Assembly: GCA_913056495.1 (NCBI GenBank)
Contig: CAJXMO010000001.1
Location: 124,001 to 188,000, forward strand
DNA length: 64,000 nt
Source: an uncultured Alteromonadaceae bacterium
GTDB taxonomy: Bacteria > Pseudomonadota > Gammaproteobacteria > Enterobacterales > Alteromonadaceae
Direction: 5' to 3'
The notes beneath the pieces are model-generated. The model worked only from the letters and a program-made list of their open reading frames with translations, was not told the origin of the DNA and did no database searches. Of the stretch, positions 1 to 10,192 are shown one piece after another (within the stretch, counting starts at the first letter, position 1; each line of letters starts with the position of its first letter). Both the position numbers and the translations under genes were made by a program.

Positions 1-1092
1 ATCTATGCTGAAAAACTGATTTTATCCTTCAGCCAAAGCGGCGATTTATCTCCCGCCTCAACCGGTTTGGGATTGGTTAGTTTGGCGGTTGCACATCAAA
101 TGCAGTGGGATGCGAATGCAAGCGCTAAAGTATTGGCAACTCTGGATTCGTTATCCGGAGAAAATGAAAACTTTGCCCCCGCTCGCGACGAATCGGGTAT
201 TTTTGCCAAGCGGTTTAATGTGGACGGAACCGCAATGGATGATAACTATAGTTTATTGGAAACCGCCTATTTGTTAGCCGGCGCTCAATTTGCTGCGCAG
301 ACGATAGCGAATACCCAAATAACAGAAAAAGTAGAAACATTAGTTGCGTCTGTTGACTGGCAGGGAGCCATTGAAGACAGTCAGCAGGGCACTGTTGTTA
401 TTGAACGTGACTTTTCAGGCAATACACTCAATACACAGGGCGTGTATGACCAGCAAATGTTGTTGGTCTGGCTTGCAAAAGAAACGGGTAGTTTTGCTGC
501 CGCTACTTTGTGGGAAAATCATTATGCCAGTGGGGAGCTGACTCAATTAGCCTATTATCAGGATAATGCGATACCGTCTGATGAGCAAGGAGAGAGCATT
601 TCTGCCAGTATTCATCAATTGAATTATTATTTAATTAACCCTGTGCTGGCATCGGCCAATTACCGGCAGTTATTTGCCAGTCAGGCCAATGCAGAAAAAA
701 ACTATTGGCTTGATAATTTTAACTTACCGTCTTATCTGTGGGGATTTGGTTACGGTACAGATAACCGTAATTTAACCCAAGCTGAATTTGACAGCATCAG
801 TATGCATAAGAGCGATGTTGCACATGCGCCAACGATAGCAGGCTTTATCTCTGCTGATAACGCTTATTTAGATGATATATTGGCCTGGAAAAATCAGAAT
901 ACCGGCATTTTAATAACCGATATAAATGGCATTGAAATTCCATGGCGTTATCAAAACACAGATACTGGCTGGCAATCACAACAAATTGATATGTTTTCAA
1001 TCGCACCTATGTTATTGGGGCTGGCTTCACATCCCGGTTTACTGGATATTCAGTTTTTCAGGACTAATAATCAGCTGCTCTCAAATAACTAA
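1..1092 (+). CDS. Unrecognised protein, 5' end outside window; glucoamylase-like helical fold suspected
   Basis: The frame is open from base 1, so the N-terminus is missing; about 363 residues are visible and the gene stops at 1092. No family is certain. The motif DNYSLLETAYLLAGAQFAAQ, the later WGFGYGTD and HAPTIAGFISADN stretches and the regular helical spacing resemble (alpha/alpha) barrel carbohydrate enzymes of the Glycoamylase type (PF10091-like). That is a resemblance by eye only. No membrane segment is visible in this part. About 140 bases without a gene separate it from the next gene, and no clear terminator follows. Confidence 0.5.
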   Translation: MYAEKLILSFSQSGDLSPASTGLGLVSLAVAHQMQWDANASAKVLATLDSLSGENENFAPARDESGIFAKRFNVDGTAMDDNYSLLETAYLLAGAQFAAQTIANTQITEKVETLVASVDWQGAIEDSQQGTVVIERDFSGNTLNTQGVYDQQMLLVWLAKETGSFAAATLWENHYASGELTQLAYYQDNAIPSDEQGESISASIHQLNYYLINPVLASANYRQLFASQANAEKNYWLDNFNLPSYLWGFGYGTDNRNLTQAEFDSISMHKSDVAHAPTIAGFISADNAYLDDILAWKNQNTGILITDINGIEIPWRYQNTDTGWQSQQIDMFSIAPMLLGLASHPGLLDIQFFRTNNQLLSNN

Positions 1093-1244
1093 GTATTAGG
1101 CGATGTATCGGAAAAATCGATAAGACTGTTTTATTTTACCCGTTTTACCTGAACGCTGATTTGCGTAATACTGTCATCACGTTAAGCGGTTAAGTGAATA
1201 AAGCCGCTGTAAAATTTTAGTCAGCCAAGTCAATGGAGCAATAC

Positions 1245-1979
1245 ATGTTACAGAATAAAGAAGGCCAGGCAGTTCCTAGTGTTGAGTTTGTTGTAAAAAC
1301 AGATGACGGATTTGAGAAAGTTAAAAGCGATGACATTTTTAAAGACAGAACCGTTATCGTATTTTCTTTACCGGGCGCATTTACCCCAACTTGTTCATCA
1401 ACTCATTTGCCGCGTTTTAACCAACTTGCTAACGTATTCAAAAAGCAAGGTGTGGATGAAATTGTCTGTATGTCGGTTAATGATACTTTTGTGATGAATG
1501 CCTGGGCGCAAGATCAGGAAGCAGATAATATTACTTTGATTCCGGATGGCAATGGTGAATTTACCGATAAAATGGGCATGCTGGTAGACAAAGCTGACTT
1601 AGGGTTTGGCAAGCGCAGCTGGCGTTATTCAATGCTAGTCAAAAACGGCATTGTCGAAAAAATGTTTATAGAGCCTGAAGTTGAAGGCGACCCGTTTGAA
1701 GTATCAGATGCAGATACCATGTTGAACTACATTTGCCCTGATGAAGCCGCGCCTAAATCAGTGAGCTTATTTACTAAGCCGGGTTGTCCTTTCTGTGCCA
1801 AAGCAAAAGCCTTATTAACCGAAAAAGGATTTGCATTTGAAGAAATCTTGTTAGGTAATGGTATTGGTATTAATAGCTTACAAGCAATTTCTGGTCGAGA
1901 TACAGTTCCTCAAGTATTTATTGACAGCCAGCACATAGGTGGCAGTGAAGAACTAGAACAGTATTTTTCAAATGCTTAA
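1245..1979 (+). CDS. Hybrid peroxiredoxin-glutaredoxin (PGdx type peroxidase)
   Basis: Thiol peroxidase reducing hydrogen peroxide and organic peroxides in the cytoplasm, with its own fused glutaredoxin drawing electrons from glutathione. The N-terminal 165 residues are a Prx5-like domain with the peroxidatic cysteine in PGAFTPTCSSTHLPRF. After a short linker the C-terminal 70 residues are a glutaredoxin with FTKPGCPFCAKAK (CPFC active site) and the TVPQVFI glutathione-binding loop. Length (244 aa) fits the Haemophilus PGdx type. An upstream in-frame ATG exists at 1233, but GGAG at 1235-1238 sits six bases before the ATG at 1245, and family members begin at this point. Single-gene unit closed by a strong terminator. 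Confidence 0.93.
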   Translation: MLQNKEGQAVPSVEFVVKTDDGFEKVKSDDIFKDRTVIVFSLPGAFTPTCSSTHLPRFNQLANVFKKQGVDEIVCMSVNDTFVMNAWAQDQEADNITLIPDGNGEFTDKMGMLVDKADLGFGKRSWRYSMLVKNGIVEKMFIEPEVEGDPFEVSDADTMLNYICPDEAAPKSVSLFTKPGCPFCAKAKALLTEKGFAFEEILLGNGIGINSLQAISGRDTVPQVFIDSQHIGGSEELEQYFSNA

Positions 1980-2002
1980 ACTGCCTTTTGCGGGTAAATT
2001 AA

Positions 2003-2041
2003 ATAAAAAAGCCAGACAATGATTATTGTCTGGCTTTTTTA
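2003..2041 (+). terminator. Rho-independent terminator after the peroxiredoxin gene
   Basis: Perfect 10-bp stem GCCAGACAAT / ATTGTCTGGC (2011-2020 with 2025-2034), four-base loop, preceded by an A-run and followed by a T-run, so it may work in both directions. Confidence 0.93.
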
Positions 2042-2105
2042 TTGTTATCAGAATTAGAAACGCATACAAAATAAACCCAACTCAATACAAAACAGATTTT
2101 TCAGC

Positions 2106-2891
2106 ATGAAACTCAATATTTATCAGGTAGACGCTTTTACTCAAACCTTATTTTCCGGTAATCCGGCAGCGGTTGTGCCATTGGAATCCTGGCTAACCAA
2201 TAATCATATGCAAAACATAGCCGCAGAAAATAATCTGTCTGAAACCGTATTTTTTGTCCCCGAAGAAAATGAGTTTGCTATTCGCTGGTTTACCCCAACC
2301 AATGAAGTGACCTTATGTGGACATGCCACCCTGGCTGCTGCTTTTGTGATATTTAATTTTTTGGCTTATCAAAGCCACGTCATCGTATTTTCATCTTTAT
2401 CGGGTGAACTGAAAGTCACCCAAAGCAATGGCTGGTTAACGTTAGATTTTCCATCTCAGCCTCCGCAGCAGGTAGACGCCCCTCAAGCTTTAATCAATGG
2501 GCTTGGCGTACAAGCAAACGAATGTTTAGTCAATCAGGACTATATTTCAGTTTATCAAAATGAGGCTGATATTTTAGCGATTAAACCTGATTTAACGGAA
2601 CTTAAAAAACTGGACTACCGAGGGGTGATTATCACGGCACCATCTGAACAGTACGATTTTGTAGCCAGATTTTTTGCACCTAATGTTGGTATTGACGAAG
2701 ACCCTGTAACAGGTTCAGCTTTTACCCAACTGGTACCTTACTGGGCTGAGCGTTTAGGTAAAAAACAGCTATTTGCAAAACAAGTGTCCTATCGAGGCGG
2801 TGAACTTAAATGCGAACTGAATGGTGAACGTGTTTTTATTTCGGGTCAGGCGGTATTGTATTTAAAAGGCGAGATCAGCTTACCCCTGTAG
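2106..2891 (+). CDS. PhzF family isomerase/epimerase-like protein
   Basis: PhzF-fold protein of 261 aa, two-domain diaminopimelate-epimerase-like enzyme. Visible family signatures are VDAFTQTLFSGNPAAVV at the N-terminus, the catalytic glutamate in NNLSETVFF (about residue 45), LCGHATLAAAF (about 70-80) and DEDPVTGSAFTQLVPYW near residue 197-213. The substrate of most PhzF relatives outside phenazine operons is unknown, and no phenazine genes are nearby, so no pathway can be assigned. Stand-alone gene between two terminators. Confidence 0.9.
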   Translation: MKLNIYQVDAFTQTLFSGNPAAVVPLESWLTNNHMQNIAAENNLSETVFFVPEENEFAIRWFTPTNEVTLCGHATLAAAFVIFNFLAYQSHVIVFSSLSGELKVTQSNGWLTLDFPSQPPQQVDAPQALINGLGVQANECLVNQDYISVYQNEADILAIKPDLTELKKLDYRGVIITAPSEQYDFVARFFAPNVGIDEDPVTGSAFTQLVPYWAERLGKKQLFAKQVSYRGGELKCELNGERVFISGQAVLYLKGEISLPL

Positions 2892-2940
2892 GTCAGGCTT
2901 TAGCGTGAAATTGAGGTGTTTTACTGGAGATAATAAATTA

Positions 2941-2980
2941 AAAATCCGGTTTAGCCATTAAACGGGCGTAACCGGATTTT
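2941..2980. terminator. Bidirectional terminator between the phzF-like gene and folD
   Basis: Inverted repeat AAAATCCGGTT (2941-2951) with AACCGGATTTT (2970-2980), placed between the convergent 3' ends of the two genes and A/T-flanked on both sides. The 18-base loop is long. Confidence 0.75.
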
Positions 2981-3004
2981 ATCAAAATTTAACAGTCAAA
3001 CTTA

Positions 3005-3856
3005 TTAATCGTTTGCTTCGCAAGCTTGCAGAGTATTAGAAATAAGGGTTGCTACTGTCATTGGGCCGACACCACCCGGCACCGGGGTAATGTAAGCAGC
3101 TTTTTCAGCTGCGACACTATATTCTACATCACCGACTAATTTGCCTGATTCTAAGCGGTTAATGCCTACATCAATGACAATCGCACCCGGTTTAATCCAG
3201 TCGCCCGGAATAAATTCAGGTTTACCTACGCCCACCACTAATAACTCAGCTCGTCTGACATGACTTTCTAAATCTTTAGTAAACCTGTGTGTAATGGTAG
3301 TTGTGCAGCCTGCCAATAAAAGCTCTAAGCCCATCGGACGGCCAACAATATTAGATGCTCCAACAATCACAGCATCCAAACCGGTAATATCTAAACCCGT
3401 GCTTTCAATTAAGGTAATGATACCTGCCGGCGTACAAGGGCGCAGAGTTGGAATACGCTGCGCTAAGCGACCTACATTGTATGGGTGGAAACCGTCGACA
3501 TCTTTATTGGGGGCAATGCGTTCAATGACCAGTGAGCTGTCTAAACCATCAGGTAAAGGAAGCTGTACCAGAATACCATCAATAGTATCGTCGTTATTAA
3601 GCTCATCAATTTTATCAAGCAGTTCTTGCTGGCCTGTACTTGATGGCATAAAAAAAGGTTTTGAAACAAAACCTACTTCTTCACAGGCTTTGCATTTTTT
3701 ACCCACATAAACCTGAGATGCGGCATCATCACCGACTAAAATAACGGCTAACCCAGGCGCTCTTTTGCCTGCTGCAATTCGTTCAGATACGGATGCTTTC
3801 ACGGATGCGCGAATGTTTTTGGCGATTTGATTACCATCAATAATTTGTGCTGTCAT
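3005..3856 (-). CDS. folD: Bifunctional methylenetetrahydrofolate dehydrogenase / methenyltetrahydrofolate cyclohydrolase
   Basis: Interconverts 5,10-methylene-, 5,10-methenyl- and 10-formyl-tetrahydrofolate with NADP in the cytoplasm. The 283-aa length is normal. Signatures visible: [14 protein letters not shown] with the catalytic lysine (about residue 56), [10 protein letters not shown] (about 98-107), the dinucleotide-binding stretch [18 protein letters not shown] (about 163-180) and the C-terminal [18 protein letters not shown]. Its 5' end faces the 3' end of mutS on the same strand, 72 bases apart. The long plus-strand frame inside it is a shadow. Confidence 0.97.
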   Translation of the reverse strand: MTAQIIDGNQIAKNIRASVKASVSERIAAGKRAPGLAVILVGDDAASQVYVGKKCKACEEVGFVSKPFFMPSSTGQQELLDKIDELNNDDTIDGILVQLPLPDGLDSSLVIERIAPNKDVDGFHPYNVGRLAQRIPTLRPCTPAGIITLIESTGLDITGLDAVIVGASNIVGRPMGLELLLAGCTTTITHRFTKDLESHVRRAELLVVGVGKPEFIPGDWIKPGAIVIDVGINRLESGKLVGDVEYSVAAEKAAYITPVPGGVGPMTVATLISNTLQACEAND

Positions 3857-3928
3857 ACCACTGTGTGTCTCTTAAACTCATTTACTGCGACTATTGTCGC
3901 ATGAAAAAAAACTTTATAAAGTCTAAAT

Positions 3929-6520
3929 TTAGTTTTCTGCCTGCTTTTTTAACTCGTATAGCAGGTCAAGAGCTTGCCTTGGCGTTAAACTGTCCGGATC
4001 ACAATTTTGCATGGTTTCAACTAAAGGATGTGTTTGGGTTAACCAGTCCATTTGTGTTTCAGTGACCGCCGGGCGGTTTACCGGTTCTTTTGAGACAACC
4101 GGATTAGATTCAAGCTCATTCAGTTTATGTTTAGCCTCTAATATAACAGATTTAGGCACCCCGGCTAACGCGGCAACCTGCAAGCCAAATGAGCGGTTTG
4201 CTGCTCCTTCTTGCACCGCATGCATAAAGGTAATGGTATCGCCATGTTCAATTGCATCCAGATGAACATTGGCAACTGAATCCAACTGCTCTGCCAAATG
4301 AGTCAATTCAAAATAGTGGGTGGCAAACAAGGTCTGTGCTTTTAGTTTACGCGCCAGATTTTCTGCACATGCCCAGGCTAAAGACAAACCATCGTAGGTA
4401 CTGGTACCGCGGCCAATTTCATCCATTAAAACCAAACTCTTTTCAGTTGCATGGTTTAAAATATTGGCTGTTTCTGTCATCTCCACCATAAAGGTTGAGC
4501 GTCCACTGGCCAAATCATCTGATGCGCCAATTCGGGTAAATATTCGGTCAACCGGACCCAAACGGGCAGAATCAGCCGGGACATAACTCCCTATATAAGC
4601 CATAATGGTTATCAGCGCAGTTTGACGCATATAAGTTGATTTACCGCCCATATTCGGACCTGTGATGACCAGCATTTTACGTGACTGATTCAGCTCAATC
4701 GGATTGGCAATAAAAGGTTCTGACGTTAACTCTTCGACAACAGGGTGACGACCTGCGCTGATATGAATGCCAATTTCATCACTGAATTCAGGTTTGCAAT
4801 AATTGAGGGTTTCAGCGCGTTCGGCAAAATTATTTAAGACATCCAGCCGGGAAATGTCATCCGCTACTTGCTGAAGTTCTGAAATATGTGGCTGAAAAAC
4901 ATCAAATAAAGCTTCATACAACTGCTTTTCAAGCGCCAGTGCTTTACTCTGAGCACTGAGCACCTTATCTTCCAGCTCTTTTAATTCAGGTGTGATATAA
5001 CGTTCGGCATTTTTTAAGGTCTGACGTCGAATATATTCAACCGGCGCTTGTGATGACTGAGCTTTACTGATTTCTATAAAAAAGCCGTGTACTCTGTTAT
5101 AGCCAACTTTTAAGGTTGAAATACCGGTTTGTTCACGTTCTCTTTGTTCAATTTGTTCAAGTACATTTTGTGCGCCTTGACTTAAACGCCTTAATTCATC
5201 CAGTTCAGGGTCAAAACCTTCAGCCAACACGCCGCCATCGCGAATAACTACGGGTGGGTTTTCAACAATTGCGCTGATCAATAATTCGCGCAGTGCTTCA
5301 AATTCATTGATGCGTGACTGATACTCTATTAAGTGTTGAGCATCGCTGCTTGCTAAAGCCTGCTTTAATTCGGGCAAACAAACCAGAGCGTTGCGTAACC
5401 TTGAAAAGTCTCTTGGCCTGGCTGAGCGCAGCGCAATTCGCGAAATAATCCGTTCAATGTCGCCGATATTTTTTAGCTCTGCTCTAAGCTCTGGTGCTAA
5501 CCCGGATTGAATTATGCTTTCTATGATCTGATGACGTTTATTCAAAACTTGTTTATCGAGAATCGGTTGCACTATCCAGCGTTGCAATAAACGACTGGCC
5601 ATAGGCGTAGCCGTTTTATCTAATACAGATAACAGAGTTTGGCCTTTTGAACCGGATAAACTTTGATTCAGCTCTAAATTACGAATTGAAATGGCGTCTA
5701 AAAATAAATTTTCGCCCAGTTGCAAAGTGCGCAAACCACGTAAATGTGGAATCGCTGTTTTTTGAGTATCTTTGACATACTGCAAAATGGCTCCGGCAGC
5801 GCAAATGGCGATATTATCTTCACCTATGCCAAAGCCATTTAAATCCTGAGTATTAAACTGTTTGCATAACTGTCTGTAGGCGCTGTCGGCTTCAAAGTCC
5901 CAGTCGGGTCTGCGTTTATTGGCCGGACTATTGTCTATTAAATGCATTGAACGAAAGCCTTCCGGGTATAGGAGTTCAGCCGGTTGTTTTTGTTGCAAAA
6001 TAGCCTGCAGGCTTTCCTGGTTATCAATCACTGCAACTTCAAAACGGCCGGATGCAATATCTAAACAAGCAAGCCCAAACTGATTGTTCACAGCCTGATA
6101 AATTGCCATTAAAACATTGTCGCGTCTTTCTTCTAATAATGATTCTTCTGTAATCGTTGCCGGAGTGATTACTCTGACCACTTTGCGCTCAACCGGCCCC
6201 TTGCTGGTAGCCGGATCGCCAATTTGCTCACAAATGGCAACGGATTCGCCTAACTTAACCAACTTTGCCAGATAGGTATCGACGGCATGATAAGGCACGC
6301 CTGACATTGGAATGGGCGTACCGGCAGTTTTTCCTCTGTGAGTTAAAGAAATATCTATGAGTTCAGATGCTTTTTTGGCATCGTCAAAAAATAACTCATA
6401 AAAGTCGCCCATTCGATAGAATAATAAAATATCCTTATACTCAGCTTTTAATTTTAAGTATTGCTGCATCATCGGAGTATGTTGACGTAGCGATTGTTCT
6501 GAATAAATATCTGCTGTCAT
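3929..6520 (-). CDS. mutS: DNA mismatch repair protein MutS
   Basis: Recognises mismatches and small loops and starts methyl-directed repair with MutL. 863 aa, close to the 853 aa of E. coli MutS. The mismatch-probing FYE motif is near residue 40 (MGDFYELFF), Walker A is [11 protein letters not shown], Walker B is [17 protein letters not shown], and the C-terminal helix-turn-helix ends near [12 protein letters not shown]. The frame could extend 19 codons further, but the start at 6520 gives the standard beginning and has an AGG-containing site upstream. Divergent from pncC with 30 bases between starts, so promoters of the pair must overlap the genes or each other. Confidence 0.97.
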   Translation of the reverse strand: MTADIYSEQSLRQHTPMMQQYLKLKAEYKDILLFYRMGDFYELFFDDAKKASELIDISLTHRGKTAGTPIPMSGVPYHAVDTYLAKLVKLGESVAICEQIGDPATSKGPVERKVVRVITPATITEESLLEERRDNVLMAIYQAVNNQFGLACLDIASGRFEVAVIDNQESLQAILQQKQPAELLYPEGFRSMHLIDNSPANKRRPDWDFEADSAYRQLCKQFNTQDLNGFGIGEDNIAICAAGAILQYVKDTQKTAIPHLRGLRTLQLGENLFLDAISIRNLELNQSLSGSKGQTLLSVLDKTATPMASRLLQRWIVQPILDKQVLNKRHQIIESIIQSGLAPELRAELKNIGDIERIISRIALRSARPRDFSRLRNALVCLPELKQALASSDAQHLIEYQSRINEFEALRELLISAIVENPPVVIRDGGVLAEGFDPELDELRRLSQGAQNVLEQIEQREREQTGISTLKVGYNRVHGFFIEISKAQSSQAPVEYIRRQTLKNAERYITPELKELEDKVLSAQSKALALEKQLYEALFDVFQPHISELQQVADDISRLDVLNNFAERAETLNYCKPEFSDEIGIHISAGRHPVVEELTSEPFIANPIELNQSRKMLVITGPNMGGKSTYMRQTALITIMAYIGSYVPADSARLGPVDRIFTRIGASDDLASGRSTFMVEMTETANILNHATEKSLVLMDEIGRGTSTYDGLSLAWACAENLARKLKAQTLFATHYFELTHLAEQLDSVANVHLDAIEHGDTITFMHAVQEGAANRSFGLQVAALAGVPKSVILEAKHKLNELESNPVVSKEPVNRPAVTETQMDWLTQTHPLVETMQNCDPDSLTPRQALDLLYELKKQAEN

Positions 6521-6550
6521 TAGGCAACCTGATTTAAATATGGGAAAAAT

Positions 6551-7048
6551 ATGTCCTGGACTGAAATAGAAAATCAATCAAAAAAACTTGGCGCTATTTT
6601 AACGCAAAACCAGCTAACGATTGCAACTGCTGAATCATGTACAGGAGGCGGGATTGCTTATGCTTTAACCGAAATAGCGGGTAGCTCAGCTTATTTTAAC
6701 CAATCCTGGGTCACATACAGTAATTTGGCAAAGCAAAACGAACTGAATGTGAGCGGCCAAACTTTATCTCAATTTGGTGCGGTTAGCGAACAAACTGTCC
6801 GTGAAATGGTATCGGGATGTTTAAAAAAAGCGAATGCAGATTTAGCGGTCGTTACCAGTGGGATTGCCGGGCCGGGCGGTGGAACCGAGAGTAAACCCGT
6901 AGGTTTAGTGTATTTTGCCTGGCAATTTAAAGGCTGTTTACCAGTTGTGGAGCATCAGATTTTTGAGGGCGGACGCGCTCAAGTTCGCCAGCAAGCTGTA
7001 TTGCATGCATTGAATAAATCGATTTATTTGTTGTCTGAAAAAATTTAG
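6551..7048 (+). CDS. pncC: Nicotinamide-nucleotide amidase (CinA C-terminal domain protein)
   Basis: Deamidates NMN to nicotinate mononucleotide in the pyridine nucleotide cycle; the family is also called CinA-C or YgaD. At 165 aa it is the single-domain form. Signatures: [20 protein letters not shown] near the N-terminus, [17 protein letters not shown], and [20 protein letters not shown] with the glycine-rich loop. The position between mutS and recA is the conserved gammaproteobacterial order. The start at 6551 follows GGGAAAA. Confidence 0.95.
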   Translation: MSWTEIENQSKKLGAILTQNQLTIATAESCTGGGIAYALTEIAGSSAYFNQSWVTYSNLAKQNELNVSGQTLSQFGAVSEQTVREMVSGCLKKANADLAVVTSGIAGPGGGTESKPVGLVYFAWQFKGCLPVVEHQIFEGGRAQVRQQAVLHALNKSIYLLSEKI

Positions 7049-7057
7049 AAAAAAACA

Positions 7058-7085
7058 TTGATACTGTATGAGTAACCAGTATACT
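7058..7085 (+). promoter_or_regulatory. recA promoter with LexA (SOS) box
   Basis: TTGATA (7058-7063), 16-base spacer, TATACT (7080-7085): the same layout as the E. coli recA promoter. Inside it lies TACTGTATGAGTAACCAGTA (7062-7081), a LexA box with the CTGT-N8 arrangement and one change in the right half (CCAG for ACAG). LexA bound here would cover the spacer and the -10 element, so recA should be SOS-induced. Confidence 0.9.
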
Positions 7086-7130
7086 TGTTTTTATATTGAA
7101 GAATTAGCGTAAAGCAAGCCGGAGAAATTG

Positions 7131-8180
7131 ATGAGTGATAATAAACAAAAAGCCTTAAGTGCTGCATTAGGACAAATTGAGCGCCAGTTTGGTAAAGGCT
7201 CGATCATGAAGTTAGGAGATAACAAAGCTCTGGATATTGAAAGTATTTCAACGGGTTCACTGAGTTTAGATATCGCACTGGGCATAGGTGGTTTACCTTG
7301 TGGCCGAGTGGTTGAAATTTATGGTCCTGAATCATCAGGTAAAACCACATTAACTTTGCAAACGGTTGCTGAAGCGCAAAAAATGGGTAAAACCTGTGCG
7401 TTCGTGGATGCTGAGCATGCGCTTGACCCTGTATATGCAAAAAAACTAGGCGTTAATATTGACGACTTATTAGTTTCTCAACCAGACACGGGTGAACAAG
7501 CTCTGGAAATTGCAGATATGTTAGTGCGCTCAAACGCAGTTGATGTCGTTATTGTTGACTCTGTTGCAGCGTTAACGCCCAAAGCAGAAATTGAAGGCGA
7601 AATGGGTGATGCACACGTTGGTTTGCAAGCCCGTTTGATGTCGCAGGCATTACGTAAATTAACGGCAAATATTAAAAAATCAAATACCCTGTGTATCTTC
7701 ATTAACCAGATTCGGATGAAAATCGGTGTTATGTTTGGTAACCCTGAAACAACAACAGGTGGTAATGCCCTTAAGTTCTATGCTTCAGTTCGTTTAGATA
7801 TTCGTCGTACCGGTGCGGTAAAAGAAGGTGATGAAGTAACAGGTAACGAAACCCGGGTTAAAGTGGTGAAAAACAAAGTTGCACCACCGTTTAAACAAGC
7901 TGATTTCCAGATTTTATACGGTAAAGGGATTTCTAAACACGGTGAGTTATTAGATTTAGGTGTGAAAGAAGGCTTAATCGACAAATCCGGCGCTTGGTAC
8001 AGCTATAATGGCAACCGTATCGGTCAGGGTAAAGCGAACTGTATTAAATATTTAGAAGAGAATACAGCCATCTCGGATGAAGTCGAAAAAATCATTCGTG
8101 ATCGTTTATTGTTAGCGGCGCAGCCTGAAGATGAGCAGGACCCGGTTGCAGCAAGTGAAGAGAACATTGCCGAGGAATAA
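7131..8180 (+). CDS. recA: Recombinase RecA
   Basis: Strand-exchange ATPase and LexA co-protease acting on single-stranded DNA. 349 aa. Walker A GPESSGKT (about residue 66-73), the MAW-like region, Walker [11 protein letters not shown], loop L1 with [19 protein letters not shown], loop L2 with [16 protein letters not shown], and an acidic C-terminal tail ending SEENIAEE. Start chosen at the ATG with GGAG six bases upstream, not the adjoining TTG. No recX follows, which is unusual for gammaproteobacteria; the gene ends in its own terminator. Confidence 0.98.
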   Translation: MSDNKQKALSAALGQIERQFGKGSIMKLGDNKALDIESISTGSLSLDIALGIGGLPCGRVVEIYGPESSGKTTLTLQTVAEAQKMGKTCAFVDAEHALDPVYAKKLGVNIDDLLVSQPDTGEQALEIADMLVRSNAVDVVIVDSVAALTPKAEIEGEMGDAHVGLQARLMSQALRKLTANIKKSNTLCIFINQIRMKIGVMFGNPETTTGGNALKFYASVRLDIRRTGAVKEGDEVTGNETRVKVVKNKVAPPFKQADFQILYGKGISKHGELLDLGVKEGLIDKSGAWYSYNGNRIGQGKANCIKYLEENTAISDEVEKIIRDRLLLAAQPEDEQDPVAASEENIAEE

Positions 8181-8216
8181 AGCGGCAAGTGTCATTTTCA
8201 AAAATTGATTTTAAAT

Positions 8217-8253
8217 AAAAAGCAGAGCGGGTGTAACCTGACTCTGCTTTTTC
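8217..8253 (+). terminator. recA terminator
   Basis: Stem AGCAGAG / CTCTGCT with A-run before and T-run after, about 37 bases past the recA stop. It also lies just downstream of the convergent lipoprotein gene and may serve both. Confidence 0.85.
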
Positions 8254-8297
8254 GTTTATTTTATCAGTAATTAAATATTCTGCGCGACTTATAATGA

Positions 8298-9512
8298 TTA
8301 AAACTTAAATTGACGCATTAATATATTTTGATTGAGCTGAGCGCCGTTATTAGCTCTAATTTCTGGTGTAATGAATTCAAGTTCCAATTTAAGACTTTCG
8401 AGTGCAATTTTATTAACGAAAGTTTGATCAACAAAGTTGTTAGATGCGGATGAAAAATATGCCGTGCCAAAATAAACTTTTTGGTTATGCTCTGTCAAAA
8501 ACAAAACAGACCGGTTGTTCTCATATTTATAATCTTCCGGTAAATGAATTAAATATAATTGTTCTCCGTTAATTTCAAATAATTCTAATTCACCCTGCTG
8601 TTCAAGTACTTTGCCTTCAACCGGATAAGTATAAGTTGCTCCTTTTAAATTGAGTTTGAAGTTATCAGCTAACTGTATTTGACGGATGCTATGTTCATTA
8701 TTCCCAAGAATAATCGGTAATGTCAGCCAATTATCATTTTCCTGTGAGTACAAACTGGTCAATTCAGACATATCGGCAACAGTTAAATTTACTGGGATTT
8801 GCCACAGCGCTTCTTCATCTTTTATGAGTAGCTCAGCGCCAGGTGTTAGAACAGGAATATAGTCGCTCCGACATTCATGATGGCCTTCGCTTGCTGCCAG
8901 GTTTACACAAAGCTCCCTGTCTACAAAAATGTATTCATCTTCGTCTTGTAACTTTACTTTAAACTGTTTAGCGCCTTCAGGAAAAACGCTAGGTGAATCA
9001 GCTAAAGCGTTCAGCTCTAGCATACTATTAACTGGTTTACCCTCTAAATTGATAGCTTCAGATATTGAGAGTTTGTAAGTCAGTTGGAAGTCACCGTAGG
9101 AACTTGTCAGTACTAAAGCGCCTTGGTCATCAAAATTGGCTTCGCGGACATTGGGTTGGATAAAGTGCTGCCAGCCTGATGGTGTTAAAATATATCTCCC
9201 GGTTGTATCTGCTGTTCCAGAATCATCTGCATTTGTTTCTAAATCTGTCCACCCCGGTGACATTTGAGTCCAAATAAAAGTTTCGGCAATCAGCCCTGGT
9301 ATTTCAGGCATAATGACGTTGGTATAAAACGCACCGGCTAACTCATTATTGTATTCATTGTAGAGAAATACAAAGATATCGTTTTCAGCTGTAACTGTTT
9401 CCATGGAAGTAATGTCGTTTGCTACCTGAGGGTCAGTATTGTTATTGCTGTTATTACAAGCGGTGAGACAAACAAGAGGCAATAGTAAAGCAGGCGAGTA
9501 TTTTATACGCAT
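8298..9512 (-). CDS. Lipoprotein of unknown function
   Basis: 404 aa with a lipoprotein signal peptide: basic start MRIKYSP, hydrophobic core and lipobox LTAC, followed by an asparagine-rich linker typical of surface or periplasmic lipoproteins. The rest is beta-rich and acidic, with one possible disulfide pair near CVNLAASEGHHEC. No domain is recognised. It lies downstream of the 6S RNA gene on the same strand, where most relatives carry the fau (ygfA) gene, so this is probably a lineage-specific insertion. Confidence 0.75.
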   Translation of the reverse strand: MRIKYSPALLLPLVCLTACNNSNNNTDPQVANDITSMETVTAENDIFVFLYNEYNNELAGAFYTNVIMPEIPGLIAETFIWTQMSPGWTDLETNADDSGTADTTGRYILTPSGWQHFIQPNVREANFDDQGALVLTSSYGDFQLTYKLSISEAINLEGKPVNSMLELNALADSPSVFPEGAKQFKVKLQDEDEYIFVDRELCVNLAASEGHHECRSDYIPVLTPGAELLIKDEEALWQIPVNLTVADMSELTSLYSQENDNWLTLPIILGNNEHSIRQIQLADNFKLNLKGATYTYPVEGKVLEQQGELELFEINGEQLYLIHLPEDYKYENNRSVLFLTEHNQKVYFGTAYFSSASNNFVDQTFVNKIALESLKLELEFITPEIRANNGAQLNQNILMRQFKF

Positions 9513-9691
9513 AAAATTCCTTTTCTTGATGATTGATTTAATTGTTTTTTAGCGACTAGATTTAGGTGATTAACCACGCAGCTATATATGTGTCACTAGT
9601 CTGGTAGGGCCACCATAGCTAAGGTTATGAATTATATGATAAATTAAGGGGGCAATCTATATTATTGAATTTAATATAGAATAAAAGATAG

Positions 9692-9876
9692 GAAGTTCCC
9701 CAAAATGCCGCTGTGGGTAATGGCCCTTGAACCGTAAAGTTCAAGGCGGAAAACAATCCTCAACCGTAGGCTTCTCGGTACATGCCGAGCCTGCTCAATA
9801 GCTAAGAAATCATAATCCTAAAGTATTAGTATCGGCTCAGGGACTTAACCCCTAGACGAACACCTCAGGGAACAAA
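9692..9876 (-). ncRNA. ssrS: 6S RNA
   Basis: About 185 nt that binds sigma-70 RNA polymerase as a mimic of an open promoter. Read on the minus strand, the 5' arm TTCCCTGAGGTGTTCG pairs with the 3' arm CGGCATTTTGGGGAA. The conserved AGTCCCTGAGCCGATA, GCTCGG...CCGAGAAGCC and CCTTGAAC...GGTTCAAGG blocks match the order in E. coli 6S RNA. Ends are set by the terminal stem and may be a few bases off. It sits divergently beside the ygfB-pepP-ubi operon, as in E. coli, but without zapA between. Confidence 0.9.
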
Positions 9877-10020
9877 ACTGTTAACTGGATCTTACAAACT
9901 GCTTAGTTTGCATTATAGCTAATCTTTATAAATTAACCTAAATCATCAACTGCGCACTTATCTGTACAGTTGACACTTTAACTGACTTTCCAGTGCCAAA
10001 TACTTGGCTTGATGGCGCGC

Positions 10021-10049
10021 ACTATAAGCGGGCGACTGACTGATTGCAA
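10021..10049 (-). promoter_or_regulatory. Sigma-70-type promoter reading toward 6S RNA
   Basis: On the minus strand TTGCAA (10044-10049), 17-base spacer, TATAGT (10021-10026), followed by a GC-rich start region. It would make a transcript with about 140 nt ahead of 6S RNA, like the distal P2 promoter known for E. coli ssrS. A second possible -10 element, TATAAT, lies closer at 9912-9917. The rest of 9877-10192 shows no gene; zapA, expected here, is absent. Confidence 0.6.
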
Positions 10050-10192
10050 GCATGGAGCAGATAATTATTGATAAGTTTAAATTGCTTGTCGCTTTTTCAG
10101 GCAAACAATCCCGTTTTGAAAATTAGCCCCTAGCTGACAGCCACTCACAATGGTAGGATAAGCAACAATTTGCCCAATTTATACCGAACAAA

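Noticed and set aside
3294..3710. 138-aa plus-strand frame inside folD
   Set aside because: Shadow of folD with no ribosome site or domain; folD itself is complete and conserved.
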